Of a stretch of DNA of 64,000 nt, positions 52,179-62,297 are shown in pieces; within the stretch, counting starts at the first letter, position 1; each line of letters begins with the position of its first letter. A program made the position numbers and the translations under genes. The DNA lies in the NCBI RefSeq assembly GCF_000949865.1, contig NZ_JWJH01000008.1:1-64000 (forward strand), written 5' to 3'. Below the pieces are notes generated by a model. The model saw nothing but the letters and a program-made list of their open reading frames with translations, did not search any database and had not been told where the DNA came from. The stretch is from Rhizobium nepotum 39/7 (GTDB lineage Bacteria > Pseudomonadota > Alphaproteobacteria > Rhizobiales > Rhizobiaceae).

Positions 52179-53081
52179 GTGAGCAATCCGGCAAAATCCA
52201 TCCGCATCGGCACCATGGTCAGCGCCACCAAAGGGCAGGCGGCTGAACGCATCGGGCAGATAGCCGATCTCGGTTTCGAAAGCTTCGAACCGTTCTTCTG
52301 GCAGACGACCAACGGTCAGGACCTTGCCGATCTGGGCAAGCGCTGCCTTGACGCGATCGGCGACCGCGACATCACCATCGGCACGCTCGGCATGTTCGGC
52401 AACCCGCTGGAGGAGACCGAGATCGACCTCCAGACGTTGCAGGGCTGGAAAGACTGCATCGACAACGCCCATCATTTCGGCGCAACCTGCGTTGCGGGTT
52501 TCACCGGCCGGCTGCGCGGAAAGCCGCTGCCCGAGAGCCTGCCCCGTTATAAGGAAATCTGGAGCGAGCTTGCCAAGAGGGCAGCGGACAAGGGCGTGAA
52601 GATCGCTTTTGAAAATTGCGCCATGGACGGCAACTGGCAGACCGGCGACTGGAACATCGCCCATAATCCCGACGCGTGGGAACTGATGTTCAACGAAACG
52701 CCGGACGACAATATCGGCATCGAGTGGGAACCCTGCCACCAGATGGTCTATCTCATCGACCCGCTGCCGCAGATCCGCAAATGGGCCGACAAGATTTTCC
52801 ATGTGCACGGCAAGGATGCGACCATCCGCTGGGATGTCATTCGCGAGCACGGTATTTTCGGCAAGGAAAAATTCGTTTTCATGCGCACGCCGGGTTTCGG
52901 CGACAGCAACTGGACGGACGTTATTTCGGAACTGCGCCTGGCCGGCTGGTCCGGCTCGATCGACATCGAAGGCTGGCATGACCCGGTCTACCGCGACGAG
53001 CTGGAAATGACGGGACAGGTGCACGGCCTGAACTATCTGAAACATTGCCGGGGCGGCGAATTTGTCGTCGATCCCACTTGA
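52179..53081 (+). CDS. Sugar phosphate isomerase/epimerase-like TIM-barrel protein
   Basis: The protein has 300 residues from a GTG (MSNPAKSIRIGTMVSAT) with AAGGA nine nt upstream. The AP-endonuclease-2/xylose isomerase-like fold is recognisable from IADLGFESFEPFFWQTT, KGVKIAFENCAMDG (metal-binding Glu), NIGIEWEPCHQMVYLIDP, KIFHVHGKDATI (His) and GSIDIEGWHDPV (Glu). Such enzymes epimerise or isomerise sugars or act on 3-keto sugars and inositols. The pairing with a Gfo/Idh/MocA dehydrogenase is typical of keto-sugar pathways. The exact reaction is not assignable. Confidence 0.88.
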   Translation: MSNPAKSIRIGTMVSATKGQAAERIGQIADLGFESFEPFFWQTTNGQDLADLGKRCLDAIGDRDITIGTLGMFGNPLEETEIDLQTLQGWKDCIDNAHHFGATCVAGFTGRLRGKPLPESLPRYKEIWSELAKRAADKGVKIAFENCAMDGNWQTGDWNIAHNPDAWELMFNETPDDNIGIEWEPCHQMVYLIDPLPQIRKWADKIFHVHGKDATIRWDVIREHGIFGKEKFVFMRTPGFGDSNWTDVISELRLAGWSGSIDIEGWHDPVYRDELEMTGQVHGLNYLKHCRGGEFVVDPT

Positions 53082-54383
<1,302 letters not shown>

Positions 54384-54398
54384 TCTATCTGGGCGGGC

Positions 54399-54475
54399 GG
54401 CCGGGTTCATCCGGCCTCCCATCCACGGGGTTCCTCCCGGTGGGGCCGCTCGCTGTGATATGCAGCGGCGGCCCC
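54399..54475 (+). other. Two stem-loops between binding-protein and permease genes
   Basis: GGCCGG and CCGGCC arms (54399-54416) form a small hairpin. Larger arms GGGGCCGC plus CGCTG (54442-54455) pair with CAGCG plus GCGGCCCC (54463-54475), giving 13 base pairs with one bulged T. Neither has a T-tract. They lie in the 116-bp gap inside the operon, probably stabilising the binding-protein mRNA. Confidence 0.6.
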
Positions 54476-54499
54476 GATCGGAGCTTGAGAGGATGTTTC

Positions 54500-55402
54500 A
54501 TGAAAAAACTGTTTTCCAGCGTCAGCGACGGTCGTGGTTTCGACCTCATCCTCGTCGCTTTTCCTTTGGGTTTCCTGTTCGTCATGGCGGGGCTGCCGCT
54601 CATCTACAACATCGTCATGAGCTTTCAGGAAGTCGACATGTTCAGTCTGGGCACCTTCGTGCGCCCGTTTGTCGGTTTCCGCAATTATGTCGATCTGTTC
54701 CGGCAGCCTGAAACCCTACCGATCCTGTTCAACACCGTCACCTTCGTCGTCGCCTCAATTGCCGGGCAATTCGCCATCGGTTTCGGCCTGGCGCTGTTCT
54801 TCTGGGTGAATTTCCCCGGCGCCAGCTGGCTGCGCGGGCTGTTCCTCGTCTCCTGGGTCATGCCCGGGCTCGTCGTCGGTGCGATCTGGAACTGGATATT
54901 GTCAGGCGATTTCGGCGTACTGAACTTCTTCCTGCGCGAAAGCGGCATGATTTCCGCAAACATTTTCTGGCGATCGGATGCGAATTTTTCGCTCTGGGCC
55001 GTCGTCATCGCCAATATCTGGCTCGGCACCTCGTTCAACATGATCCTTCTCTCGGTTGGCCTCGCCTCCATTCCCGGCGATCTTTACGAGGCGGCTGAAC
55101 TGGACGGCGCCAGTGCCTGGCAGCGCTTCTACACCATCACCTTGCCGATGATGCGCTCCACCATCGGTGCGATCGTTTCGCTCGGCCTGATTTTCACGCT
55201 CCAGCAATTCGATCTTTTCGCCGCCATCACCGATGGCGGGCCCAACAACAGTTCCAACGTGGCGCAATACTGGGCCTGGGATCTGTCGTTCCGACAATAT
55301 GATTTCGGCAGGGGCGCAACGATCTCCGTCATCATGATCGTTTTCGTCATGCTGGCGTCCGTCGTCTATGTGCGCTCGACACGGCATGAGGTGCGCGGAT
55401 GA
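54500..55402 (+). CDS. Sugar ABC transporter permease (UgpA/MalF-like)
   Basis: The protein has 300 residues from MKKLFSSVSDGRGFDLILVA, with GAGAGGA eight nt upstream. There are six helices, from FPLGFLFVMAGLPLIYNIVMS to ATISVIMIVFVMLASVVYV. The EAA loop is near YEAAELDGASAWQRFYTITLPMM, the classic carbohydrate permease motif. It forms a heterodimer with the next subunit, whose ATG overlaps this stop by 4 bp. Confidence 0.94.
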   Translation: MKKLFSSVSDGRGFDLILVAFPLGFLFVMAGLPLIYNIVMSFQEVDMFSLGTFVRPFVGFRNYVDLFRQPETLPILFNTVTFVVASIAGQFAIGFGLALFFWVNFPGASWLRGLFLVSWVMPGLVVGAIWNWILSGDFGVLNFFLRESGMISANIFWRSDANFSLWAVVIANIWLGTSFNMILLSVGLASIPGDLYEAAELDGASAWQRFYTITLPMMRSTIGAIVSLGLIFTLQQFDLFAAITDGGPNNSSNVAQYWAWDLSFRQYDFGRGATISVIMIVFVMLASVVYVRSTRHEVRG

Positions 55403-56226
55403 GTATCACGACCCGCAACCGGTTGATGCTGGCGATCGCCATCGTGCTTGCCATCATCTATCTCTTTCCGCTCTACTGGATGTATCTGACTTCGCTCAAG
55501 AGCGGCTCAGAAATGTTCGCCAACCCGCCGGGCTTCTGGCCGGCCGATCCGCAGTGGCAGACCTTTGCCTATGTGTGGCAAAGTCGCAATATGGGGCGTT
55601 ATCTGTGGAACTCGGTGCTCATCGCCACAAGTGCGGTGGCGCTGATTACCGTGCTCGGCGTCGGCTGCGCCTATGTGCTGGCGCGGTATCGCAACGTCTG
55701 GGTGGATATCGGCCTGTTCCTCATCCTCATGCTGCAGGTTCTGCCGGCGTCCCTGATGATTACGCCGATCTTCGTCGGCTTCTCGCAAGTGGGTCTGCTC
55801 GACTATCCCCGCCTGTCGGTCATCCTCGCCATTGCGGCGAAAAGCATGCCCTTCTTCGTGGTGCTGGTGCGCGCAACCTTCATGGCGGTTCCCCAGGAAC
55901 TGGAAGAAGCAGCCCTGGTGGATGGTAATTCCCGCGTCGGCGCCTTTTTCAACATCGTGCTGCCACTTGCCAGAAACGGCATCCTCGTCAGCGCCATCCT
56001 CATTTTTATGCAAGCTTTCGGGGAATTCGTCTATTCGAAATCGATGATCCAGGCGGCTGAACTACAGCCTGCCAGCGTCGGCCTCAATTCCTTCATGGGC
56101 CCCAACACCAGCGAATGGAACAACATCATGGCCTATGCGACCATGTATGTGACACCCATTCTTGCCCTGTTCATTCTCTTGCAGCGCCGCATCGTTTCCG
56201 GCCTGACCTCGGGAGCGCTAAAATGA
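55399..56226 (+). CDS. Sugar ABC transporter permease (UgpE/MalG-like)
   Basis: The protein has 275 residues. It has N-terminal helix LMLAIAIVLAIIYLFPLYWM with the family's SLKSGSEMFANPP loop, and an EAA loop near LEEAALVDGNSRVGAFFNIVLP. It is translationally coupled on both sides, overlapping the previous stop and the following ATPase start by 4 bp each. It is the second half of the sugar channel. Confidence 0.94.
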   Translation: MSITTRNRLMLAIAIVLAIIYLFPLYWMYLTSLKSGSEMFANPPGFWPADPQWQTFAYVWQSRNMGRYLWNSVLIATSAVALITVLGVGCAYVLARYRNVWVDIGLFLILMLQVLPASLMITPIFVGFSQVGLLDYPRLSVILAIAAKSMPFFVVLVRATFMAVPQELEEAALVDGNSRVGAFFNIVLPLARNGILVSAILIFMQAFGEFVYSKSMIQAAELQPASVGLNSFMGPNTSEWNNIMAYATMYVTPILALFILLQRRIVSGLTSGALK

Positions 56227-57308
56227 CCCTTCAGATCGAACTTTCCGGCGTAAACAAATATTACGGTGCCTTCCACGCGCTGAAGGACATCCATCTTTCC
56301 ATAAAGAAAGGCACCTTCGTCGCCCTGGTCGGCCCGTCCGGCTGCGGAAAATCCACCCTGCTGCGTTCGCTGGCGGGGCTGGAGACCATATCGAGCGGCG
56401 ACATGCGCATTGCAGGCACGCTGATGAACGGCGTGCCGCCGCGCAAGCGCGATGTGGCAATGGTGTTCCAGTCCTACGCGCTCTACCCCCATATGACGGT
56501 GGAAGAAAACCTGACCTATTCGCTGCGCATGCGCGGCGTGGCAAAGGCGGAAGCCCGCAAGGCGGCGGAGGACGTTGCCGTCACGACCGGCCTCTCAAAG
56601 CTGATGAAACGATACCCGCGCGAACTTTCCGGCGGCCAGCGTCAGCGCGTTGCCATGAGCCGGGCGATCATTCGCAATCCGCAGGCATTCCTGTTCGACG
56701 AACCGCTCTCCAATCTCGATGCGGCGCTGCGCGTGCATATGCGCAAGGAAATCCGCGCGCTTCACGACCGCCTGCACGCAACCTCGGTCTATGTCACCCA
56801 TGACCAGATAGAGGCGATGACGATGGCGGATCACGTCGTCGTCATGCGGGACGGCGTGATCGAGCAGCAGGGTACGCCGCTGGAACTATACGACCGCCCC
56901 GTCAATCGCTTTGTCGCAGGCTTCATCGGTTCGCCGGCCATGAATTTCATTCCGGCGACGGCCAGCGCGGACGGCGTTTCGCTTCAGCTGCGTTTCGGCG
57001 AAAACGAGCCGGAGCAGCCCATCAAAAGCCCGACTTCATTGCCACCCGGCAAACGCGTCATCGTCGGCATCAGGCCGGAACATATCCGGCCCGTAACAGC
57101 AACCGGAGCGGCGCTGACATTGCCCGTTTCGGCGGTGGAAACGACCGGTTCGGCCACCTTCCTCACGCTCGGTACCTCGACCGAAGTGGTCATCGCGATA
57201 CAGGGACGCAGCGAGGTCAGGGCCGGTGAAGTCATCGGCCTCGATATCAACCCGTCCGACATGCATTTGTTCGATGAGGAAACGGGGGCCGGTCTCGGAG
57301 GCCGGTGA
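56223..57308 (+). CDS. Sugar ABC transporter ATP-binding protein (UgpC/MalK-like)
   Basis: The protein has 361 residues from MTLQIELSGVNKYYGAFHAL. It has Walker A GPSGCGKSTLLRSLAGL, Q-loop VFQSYALYPHMTVEENL, signature LSGGQRQRVAMSRAI, Walker B FLFDEPLSNLDAALR and H-loop YVTHDQIEAMTMADH. The C-terminal OB-type regulatory domain starts near 240 (FIGSPAMNFI, then GIRPEHIRPV). It is the last gene of the LacI-regulated operon and energises the sugar importer. Confidence 0.94.
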   Translation: MTLQIELSGVNKYYGAFHALKDIHLSIKKGTFVALVGPSGCGKSTLLRSLAGLETISSGDMRIAGTLMNGVPPRKRDVAMVFQSYALYPHMTVEENLTYSLRMRGVAKAEARKAAEDVAVTTGLSKLMKRYPRELSGGQRQRVAMSRAIIRNPQAFLFDEPLSNLDAALRVHMRKEIRALHDRLHATSVYVTHDQIEAMTMADHVVVMRDGVIEQQGTPLELYDRPVNRFVAGFIGSPAMNFIPATASADGVSLQLRFGENEPEQPIKSPTSLPPGKRVIVGIRPEHIRPVTATGAALTLPVSAVETTGSATFLTLGTSTEVVIAIQGRSEVRAGEVIGLDINPSDMHLFDEETGAGLGGR

Positions 57309-57435
57309 ACCGAAGAACACCAGGCACGCGGATCGGAGCCGATTTTACGGCCGGAGCGCCGATCCCTTGCACCGCCGGACGCAGGCAATCAAATTGTTCA
57401 TCGCGGACCAGTGAGCGTCCGCGATGAGGCAAAAT

Positions 57436-58101
57436 TCAGCGCCCCATGACTATGTCGAGAATGCTTCGACGCGCGGTCGCGGCGGTGGCGGTGGCCCGAC
57501 CAACTTCACGGGCAGCGATGGCGGGCGAACCGGAGCCATCAATATCCACCCACCGACCGGCATGTTCCGTGGATTGACGCTTGAGGTAGGTATAGGGCGT
57601 TTCGTCCCAGCGAAAGATCTTCGTTTTCATATTGTCGAGGATGAAATCTCCCCGATCCGTCCTGACCGTTAGAACGGCGTGACCCTCACCCCGTTCGTCC
57701 CGGACGACCGTGATCAAGAGATCGGAAACCGGCAAACCCGCCTCCATAAGCCGCTTGCGCTTCTCCAGTGCAAGATCCTCGCAGTCTCCAGCACGATTAT
57801 AAGGGTATTCCCAGTAGTCCTCGTAACCCCACACTTCCATGTCGGTACGCTGGTCGATTTCGACATTGACGGCACTGTTGACCGAAACGAGGGTCGCCCA
57901 GAGATCGGGAGTAAGATTGAGCGGCGGTGTGGCCTTCACCGGCTGGCATTCAGCCGAATGCCGCTGGCAGAAGTCGTAGTGCCCGATGGGCTGCGACGTG
58001 ATCTTGCCCGTCTGCATCGAAGGAGATGCCTGCACCGGTGCAGCCAAACCTGCGACGGCCAGAATGAAACATGCGTGCAGCAATTTGATGAGATGGGTCA
58101 T
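57436..58101 (-). CDS. Bacterial transglutaminase-like cysteine peptidase (BTLCP)
   Basis: The protein has 221 residues with a signal peptide (LIKLLHACFILAVAGLAAPVQA) and AGGAG before the ATG. The catalytic triad is visible: Cys in AGDCEDLALEKRKRL, His in GEGHAVLTVRT and Asp in DFILDNM. The family is periplasmic and often linked to type I secretion and surface adhesin processing (LapG relatives). No adhesin or LapD-like gene is adjacent here; the neighbour is a divergent DUF1402 gene. Its target is therefore unknown. Confidence 0.9.
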   Translation of the reverse strand: MTHLIKLLHACFILAVAGLAAPVQASPSMQTGKITSQPIGHYDFCQRHSAECQPVKATPPLNLTPDLWATLVSVNSAVNVEIDQRTDMEVWGYEDYWEYPYNRAGDCEDLALEKRKRLMEAGLPVSDLLITVVRDERGEGHAVLTVRTDRGDFILDNMKTKIFRWDETPYTYLKRQSTEHAGRWVDIDGSGSPAIAAREVGRATATAATARRSILDIVMGR

Positions 58102-58359
58102 GTTCGTCTCCTGACGACATGACCTATCGGCGGCGGTTTGAGGTCACATGAAACAAAACGCTCGACTTTTAACGAACCCGATGATTCCGGTCCCCACGGT
58201 TCCGGCAGAGCGTGGCCCTGCCGGAAGATCGTGCGTGAAGCGGCGGCAATGGAACGGCCAACAACGGGAAAGTGAGCGGCCTGAACTTGCCACGCGCGGA
58301 CGGCCTGCCTATTAAAGGCCCGTCACCGCAACAACACTCCACATCATAGAGAACGCTGC

Positions 58360-59376
58360 ATGAGCCTGTTTGCGAAGTCCACCCGCGCGGCCGCTGTCAT
58401 TCTGGCGCTGGCCTGCCTGCCTTCATATGCCGCAGCGCAGCAGATGATCGTCGTGCCTGCCGGAAACCGGTCGGCCGAACAGCCGGAAATACCCCAGGCC
58501 TCGGCGATCAGGACCAGGGCGTTCTCCACGACCTATGAGGAAAAATTCCGCAAGACGGTCGATCTTCTAAACAGCGAGCCGGGTCTTCTCGGCAAGATCA
58601 AGAAGGCGGCGGCGGCTTACGGCATCGATCCGATCCACATCGTCGGCGCCATCGTCGGGGAACACACTTTCAACGTCACGGCCGTGGACCGCTTGCAGAC
58701 ATATTACGTCAAGGCCATTTCCTATGCGGAACTCGATATAAAGTTCAGCTATCAGGGCGTTTCCCTGAAGACATTTCTCGAACGGCCGGAATTCGGCTCC
58801 TGCGAGGCTCTGCCGACGACTTCCGAGCAATGGAGCTGCCGCGATACTGTCTGGGACGCCAGTTTTCGGGGCAAGACCGTCGATGGCGTGACCTATGAGG
58901 CATTTTCGTTCCAGCGGGCCTTCTTTCAGCCCTTCTATGCCGGACAGACCTTTGGCCTTGGACAGATCAGCCCGTTGACGGCCCTGCAGGTCACCGATCT
59001 GGTGAACAGGACCAGCGGCCTGCCGAAACTCTCCGCAGACAGGCCAAAGGAAATTTACCGCGACGTCATGGATCCCGACCGAAGCATCACCTACATCGCC
59101 GCCATTCTAAGAGACTCCATCGACGCCTACAGGGAAAAAGGCTTCGACATTTCCGGCAATCCCGGCATCACCGCCACCCTCTACAATGTCGGCCAACCGC
59201 GCCGGCGTGCCGAACGTCTGCGGGCGGCCGTAGATGCCGGCGCAAAAAAGCTTCTGCCGGTCGAAAACTACTATGGATGGCTGATCAACGAGCGCCTTGA
59301 CGCTCTGAGAAACATTCTCGACGGCAAGGCCGTCGATCAGCGGACGACCTCGGATATTGGTGGGAAAACGCGATAA
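58360..59376 (+). CDS. DUF1402 family exported protein, lysozyme-like
   Basis: The protein has 338 residues with a signal peptide (TRAAAVILALACLPSYAAAQ). The body recalls DUF1402 proteins of Rhizobiales. A soluble lytic transglycosylase-like pattern is visible: IVGEHTFNVTAVDRLQTYY with a candidate catalytic Glu, FGLGQISPLTALQVTD, ITYIAAILRDSIDAYREKG and TATLYNVGQPRRRAERLR. It may act on peptidoglycan in the periplasm, but enzymatic activity is inferred from pattern only. It is divergent from the cysteine peptidase gene with 258 bp between them. Confidence 0.83.
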   Translation: MSLFAKSTRAAAVILALACLPSYAAAQQMIVVPAGNRSAEQPEIPQASAIRTRAFSTTYEEKFRKTVDLLNSEPGLLGKIKKAAAAYGIDPIHIVGAIVGEHTFNVTAVDRLQTYYVKAISYAELDIKFSYQGVSLKTFLERPEFGSCEALPTTSEQWSCRDTVWDASFRGKTVDGVTYEAFSFQRAFFQPFYAGQTFGLGQISPLTALQVTDLVNRTSGLPKLSADRPKEIYRDVMDPDRSITYIAAILRDSIDAYREKGFDISGNPGITATLYNVGQPRRRAERLRAAVDAGAKKLLPVENYYGWLINERLDALRNILDGKAVDQRTTSDIGGKTR

Positions 59377-59471
59377 CAGGCCCGGCAATAATGTCTCCCC
59401 ACTCGATTGGAATAGGCGACGCCGTGTGGCCTGTGATATCAGTCCTACGGGTTTCGCAACGGGGAAGTTGA

Positions 59472-60458
59472 ATGGCGAGAGGGTTCGTGACAGCCGAAGA
59501 GGTGGCGAAAAAGGCCGGTGTCTCGCGCTCCGCCGTCTCGCGTACCTTCACCCCCGGCGGCAGCGTATCGAAGACCGTCCGGCGCAAGGTGCTGAAAGCG
59601 GCGCAGGAACTCGGCTACCGCGTCAACCGTCTGGCGCAGGGTCTCAACAATGACCGCTCCAACCTCATCGGGGTCGTTGGAGCCAATCTCAGCTCTCCAT
59701 TCATTTCAAAGCAGCTCGATCTCCTCAGCATCGGCCTTCTGCGTCGCGGTCTGCAATGCCTGTTGCTGAATGCGGCCGACGCCCGCAAGGACATCGCACC
59801 ACTGATCGAGCGTCTCTTCGAGTTTCGTGTCCAGGCTATCGTCGTTTTGTCCGGCGAGCCGCCCGCCTCGATCATAGACGAGTGCATCGCCAACGGCGTG
59901 CGCCTCATCCTCATCAACCAGCGTCTCGACCGCACCGATACGAATATGGTGCTGAGCGACGATTCCCACGGCGCCGATCTCGCCGCCCTGCGGCTCGTGG
60001 CGGCAAAATGCAGGAAGGTCGCAGTCGTCAGGAGCGGCAGCGAGACACCCGCCCAGCTGCGCCGCGCCGGTGCTTTCACCCAGCGCATGACCATCGAAGG
60101 CATCGAGGTCGTTGCCTGGTCGGACGGACCGACAAGTTATGACAGCGGCTATCAGGCCGGCTGCGAATTGCTGGCGGACAAGACCATCGACGGAGCTTTC
60201 TGCGTGACCGATCTGCTGGCGCTGGGCTTCATGGATGCGGCGCGGCTGGAGAAGGGCCGCCGGATACCGGAAGATCTGTCGATCGTTGGTTTCGACGATA
60301 TCCCGCAGGCGAGTTGGAAAAGCTATCAGCTGACAACCGTTGCCCAGTCATTGGATGTGCTGACCGAGAAAGTCCTGACCGCTCTCGACAGTAACGAGCC
60401 GGAAACCCGGCTTCAGGTCGTGCCCGTTTCCATGATCGAGCGTCTCACGGCACGCTAG
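59472..60458 (+). CDS. LacI-family transcriptional regulator
   Basis: The protein has 328 residues with headpiece VTAEEVAKKAGVSRSAVSRTF and TPGGSVSKTVRRKVLKAAQE, hinge VNRLAQGLNNDRSNLIGVVG, and a core with LLALGFMDAARLEKGRRIPE and DLSIVGFDDIPQASWKSYQL. GGGGAAG precedes the ATG. It has no adjacent same-strand target and no transporter beside it. The convergent neighbours are a metallophosphoesterase and an inositol-monophosphatase-like gene, so its regulon may lie elsewhere or include those genes. Confidence 0.92.
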   Translation: MARGFVTAEEVAKKAGVSRSAVSRTFTPGGSVSKTVRRKVLKAAQELGYRVNRLAQGLNNDRSNLIGVVGANLSSPFISKQLDLLSIGLLRRGLQCLLLNAADARKDIAPLIERLFEFRVQAIVVLSGEPPASIIDECIANGVRLILINQRLDRTDTNMVLSDDSHGADLAALRLVAAKCRKVAVVRSGSETPAQLRRAGAFTQRMTIEGIEVVAWSDGPTSYDSGYQAGCELLADKTIDGAFCVTDLLALGFMDAARLEKGRRIPEDLSIVGFDDIPQASWKSYQLTTVAQSLDVLTEKVLTALDSNEPETRLQVVPVSMIERLTAR

Positions 60459-60521
60459 AACACGCCTGCACTCTTCATCTCTATATATCCCCTGCGATCC
60501 CGGTGGCGCAAAGATTATGCG

Positions 60522-62192
60522 TCACACCGCGACGGGTTCATCTGGCAGTGCAAGCCGAAGCTCGAGAGGCCGCGCACCGGCTTCGGCCCGGTCGAGAAAC
60601 AGGCCGAGGGAACCGAAGAAGATTTCGAGGAAGCTCTTGATGGAACCGTCGTGACCATTGGCGTCGCGCCCGAAGCGGTCCGCCAGCATCCGGTAAAGGG
60701 ATAGCCGTTGAGGCTCGATATACCGCAACGCCAGATCGGCGCCCTGACGCAGGCAGTACCAGTCGGTGATAAGCTCGAACATCTGCAAATCCGCATCGCA
60801 TGGGGCAATGCTCATTCCTCCAAGCAGACCGACAACATCCTGCACGGTTTTATCCGCGATAGCCGCCAAAATCTCCGCCGGCCATTCCCTAGGGAAATAA
60901 CGGCACCGGATCAGCGCCCGCTGGTGATCGAGCAGAAAATCACCGTAATTGCCCGCCGCAAACGCCCTGTCCCCGGTTTCACCGGCAAGCGCGGTTTCCT
61001 GAGCATAACCCCGGGAAAGCCGCGCGTTCACCGGCAAACCGGCCATCTCCACCGTCTCCACGGCAATTTCATGCCGCGACGGGTGCACGACCTTGAAGGC
61101 AGGCGGAAAGGCGACCAGCGACGGCACGGCGATATTGGTGAGGGAATTCTCCCCCACCCCGCGCCGGGTCACCCCTTCCACATGCAGATGGCCGCTGAAA
61201 TGGACGGTAAGCCCGGCCTGTAGCAACGCATCCTCCACCGCCTTGCGCGGCATGCGCCGCACGGCAGTGGTTTCCCCGAACAACGCGCTTTCGGCAGCAC
61301 TCGCGCCATCGAAAGGGTCGAGCGCCGGATAGTGGGAAAAGCCGAGCAATGTCTTGCCGAGCGCCTGTGCCCTCTCGCGCACATCGGCGATCCAGTCGAT
61401 GATGAAGGGCTTGCAGCGCAAAAGCGCATTCCAGCCTCCGGCGGTGCTATCGATGAATGCCGCCTCCTCGCCCCTCTCAAAGGTGCCGTCGCGCGGTTCG
61501 AAAATATTGGCGTCGATCATCATCAGCCAGAGACCCGGCTCCGGCTCGACGAGATAGGAAGCGTCCATCAGCCGGTAAACATTTTCGCCAGCTGGCGAGT
61601 GCACGTCGTAAAGGCGGTCTTCCGGTGCATCGGACAGGCCGAACGGCGTTTCCCAATGCAGATAGTCCGGCTGCCGGAAATAGCCGAAAGCGGCCATCGG
61701 TTCGAGGCCGCTGGAATAACCCTCGCAATACATCCGGTCGCTGAAAACCACCCGCTCGCCAGCCAGCCGCGCATCGCTCGAAACGGCGAGGCTTTTGCCG
61801 TTCTCCGTCAGGAATTCCTTGGTTTGATGCCGGCCCTGCGGCCCGAAAATATCGTGGTTTCCAGGCAGCGCATAAAAGGCGGTGCCATGGGCATCGCGAT
61901 GACGTTCCAGAATACCCTTCAGCGTTTCCGTGGTCGCCCGTTGGCCATCGTCGGTATAGTCACCAAGCAGCACCACATGGCGAATACCGCGCTGCCGCAC
62001 TTCTTCGAGCGCAGCATGCAGCGCATCCGCGCTTTCGTTGAAAACCCGGGTGGATTCGCGTGTATCCGACCAGCTGCGCATGGTGAAACGCTGGCCATCG
62101 ATCTCGATGCCGGGAAAGCCGAAATCGGCCGCCGTGTCATGGAAATGCGCGTCGGCAATGACGGCAACGGAGGGGAGAGTGCGTGTCAGCAT
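60522..62192 (-). CDS. Calcineurin-like metallophosphoesterase
   Basis: This 556-residue protein has metal-binding motifs VAVIADAHFHDT (D-x-H), HVVLLGDYTDDGQ (GD), YALPGNHDIFG (GNHD), and the late LLGFSHYPAL and VHFSGHLHVEGV (GHLH). The C-terminal 190 residues are largely helical and not recognised. It is longer than most family members, which are about 300 residues. It probably hydrolyses a phosphomonoester or diester; no signal peptide is seen. It lies 105 bp downstream of an inositol-monophosphatase-like gene on the same strand. Confidence 0.88.
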   Translation of the reverse strand: MLTRTLPSVAVIADAHFHDTAADFGFPGIEIDGQRFTMRSWSDTRESTRVFNESADALHAALEEVRQRGIRHVVLLGDYTDDGQRATTETLKGILERHRDAHGTAFYALPGNHDIFGPQGRHQTKEFLTENGKSLAVSSDARLAGERVVFSDRMYCEGYSSGLEPMAAFGYFRQPDYLHWETPFGLSDAPEDRLYDVHSPAGENVYRLMDASYLVEPEPGLWLMMIDANIFEPRDGTFERGEEAAFIDSTAGGWNALLRCKPFIIDWIADVRERAQALGKTLLGFSHYPALDPFDGASAAESALFGETTAVRRMPRKAVEDALLQAGLTVHFSGHLHVEGVTRRGVGENSLTNIAVPSLVAFPPAFKVVHPSRHEIAVETVEMAGLPVNARLSRGYAQETALAGETGDRAFAAGNYGDFLLDHQRALIRCRYFPREWPAEILAAIADKTVQDVVGLLGGMSIAPCDADLQMFELITDWYCLRQGADLALRYIEPQRLSLYRMLADRFGRDANGHDGSIKSFLEIFFGSLGLFLDRAEAGARPLELRLALPDEPVAV

Positions 62193-62297
62193 GATTGCTC
62201 TGTCTTTCCGACCGCCTTCGCCGATGCTCTCACGAAATTCGCAAGGCAGGCATAAACGGGTTCATCCATTTCATGTCTCCATGCGGCCCGCCGCTGA

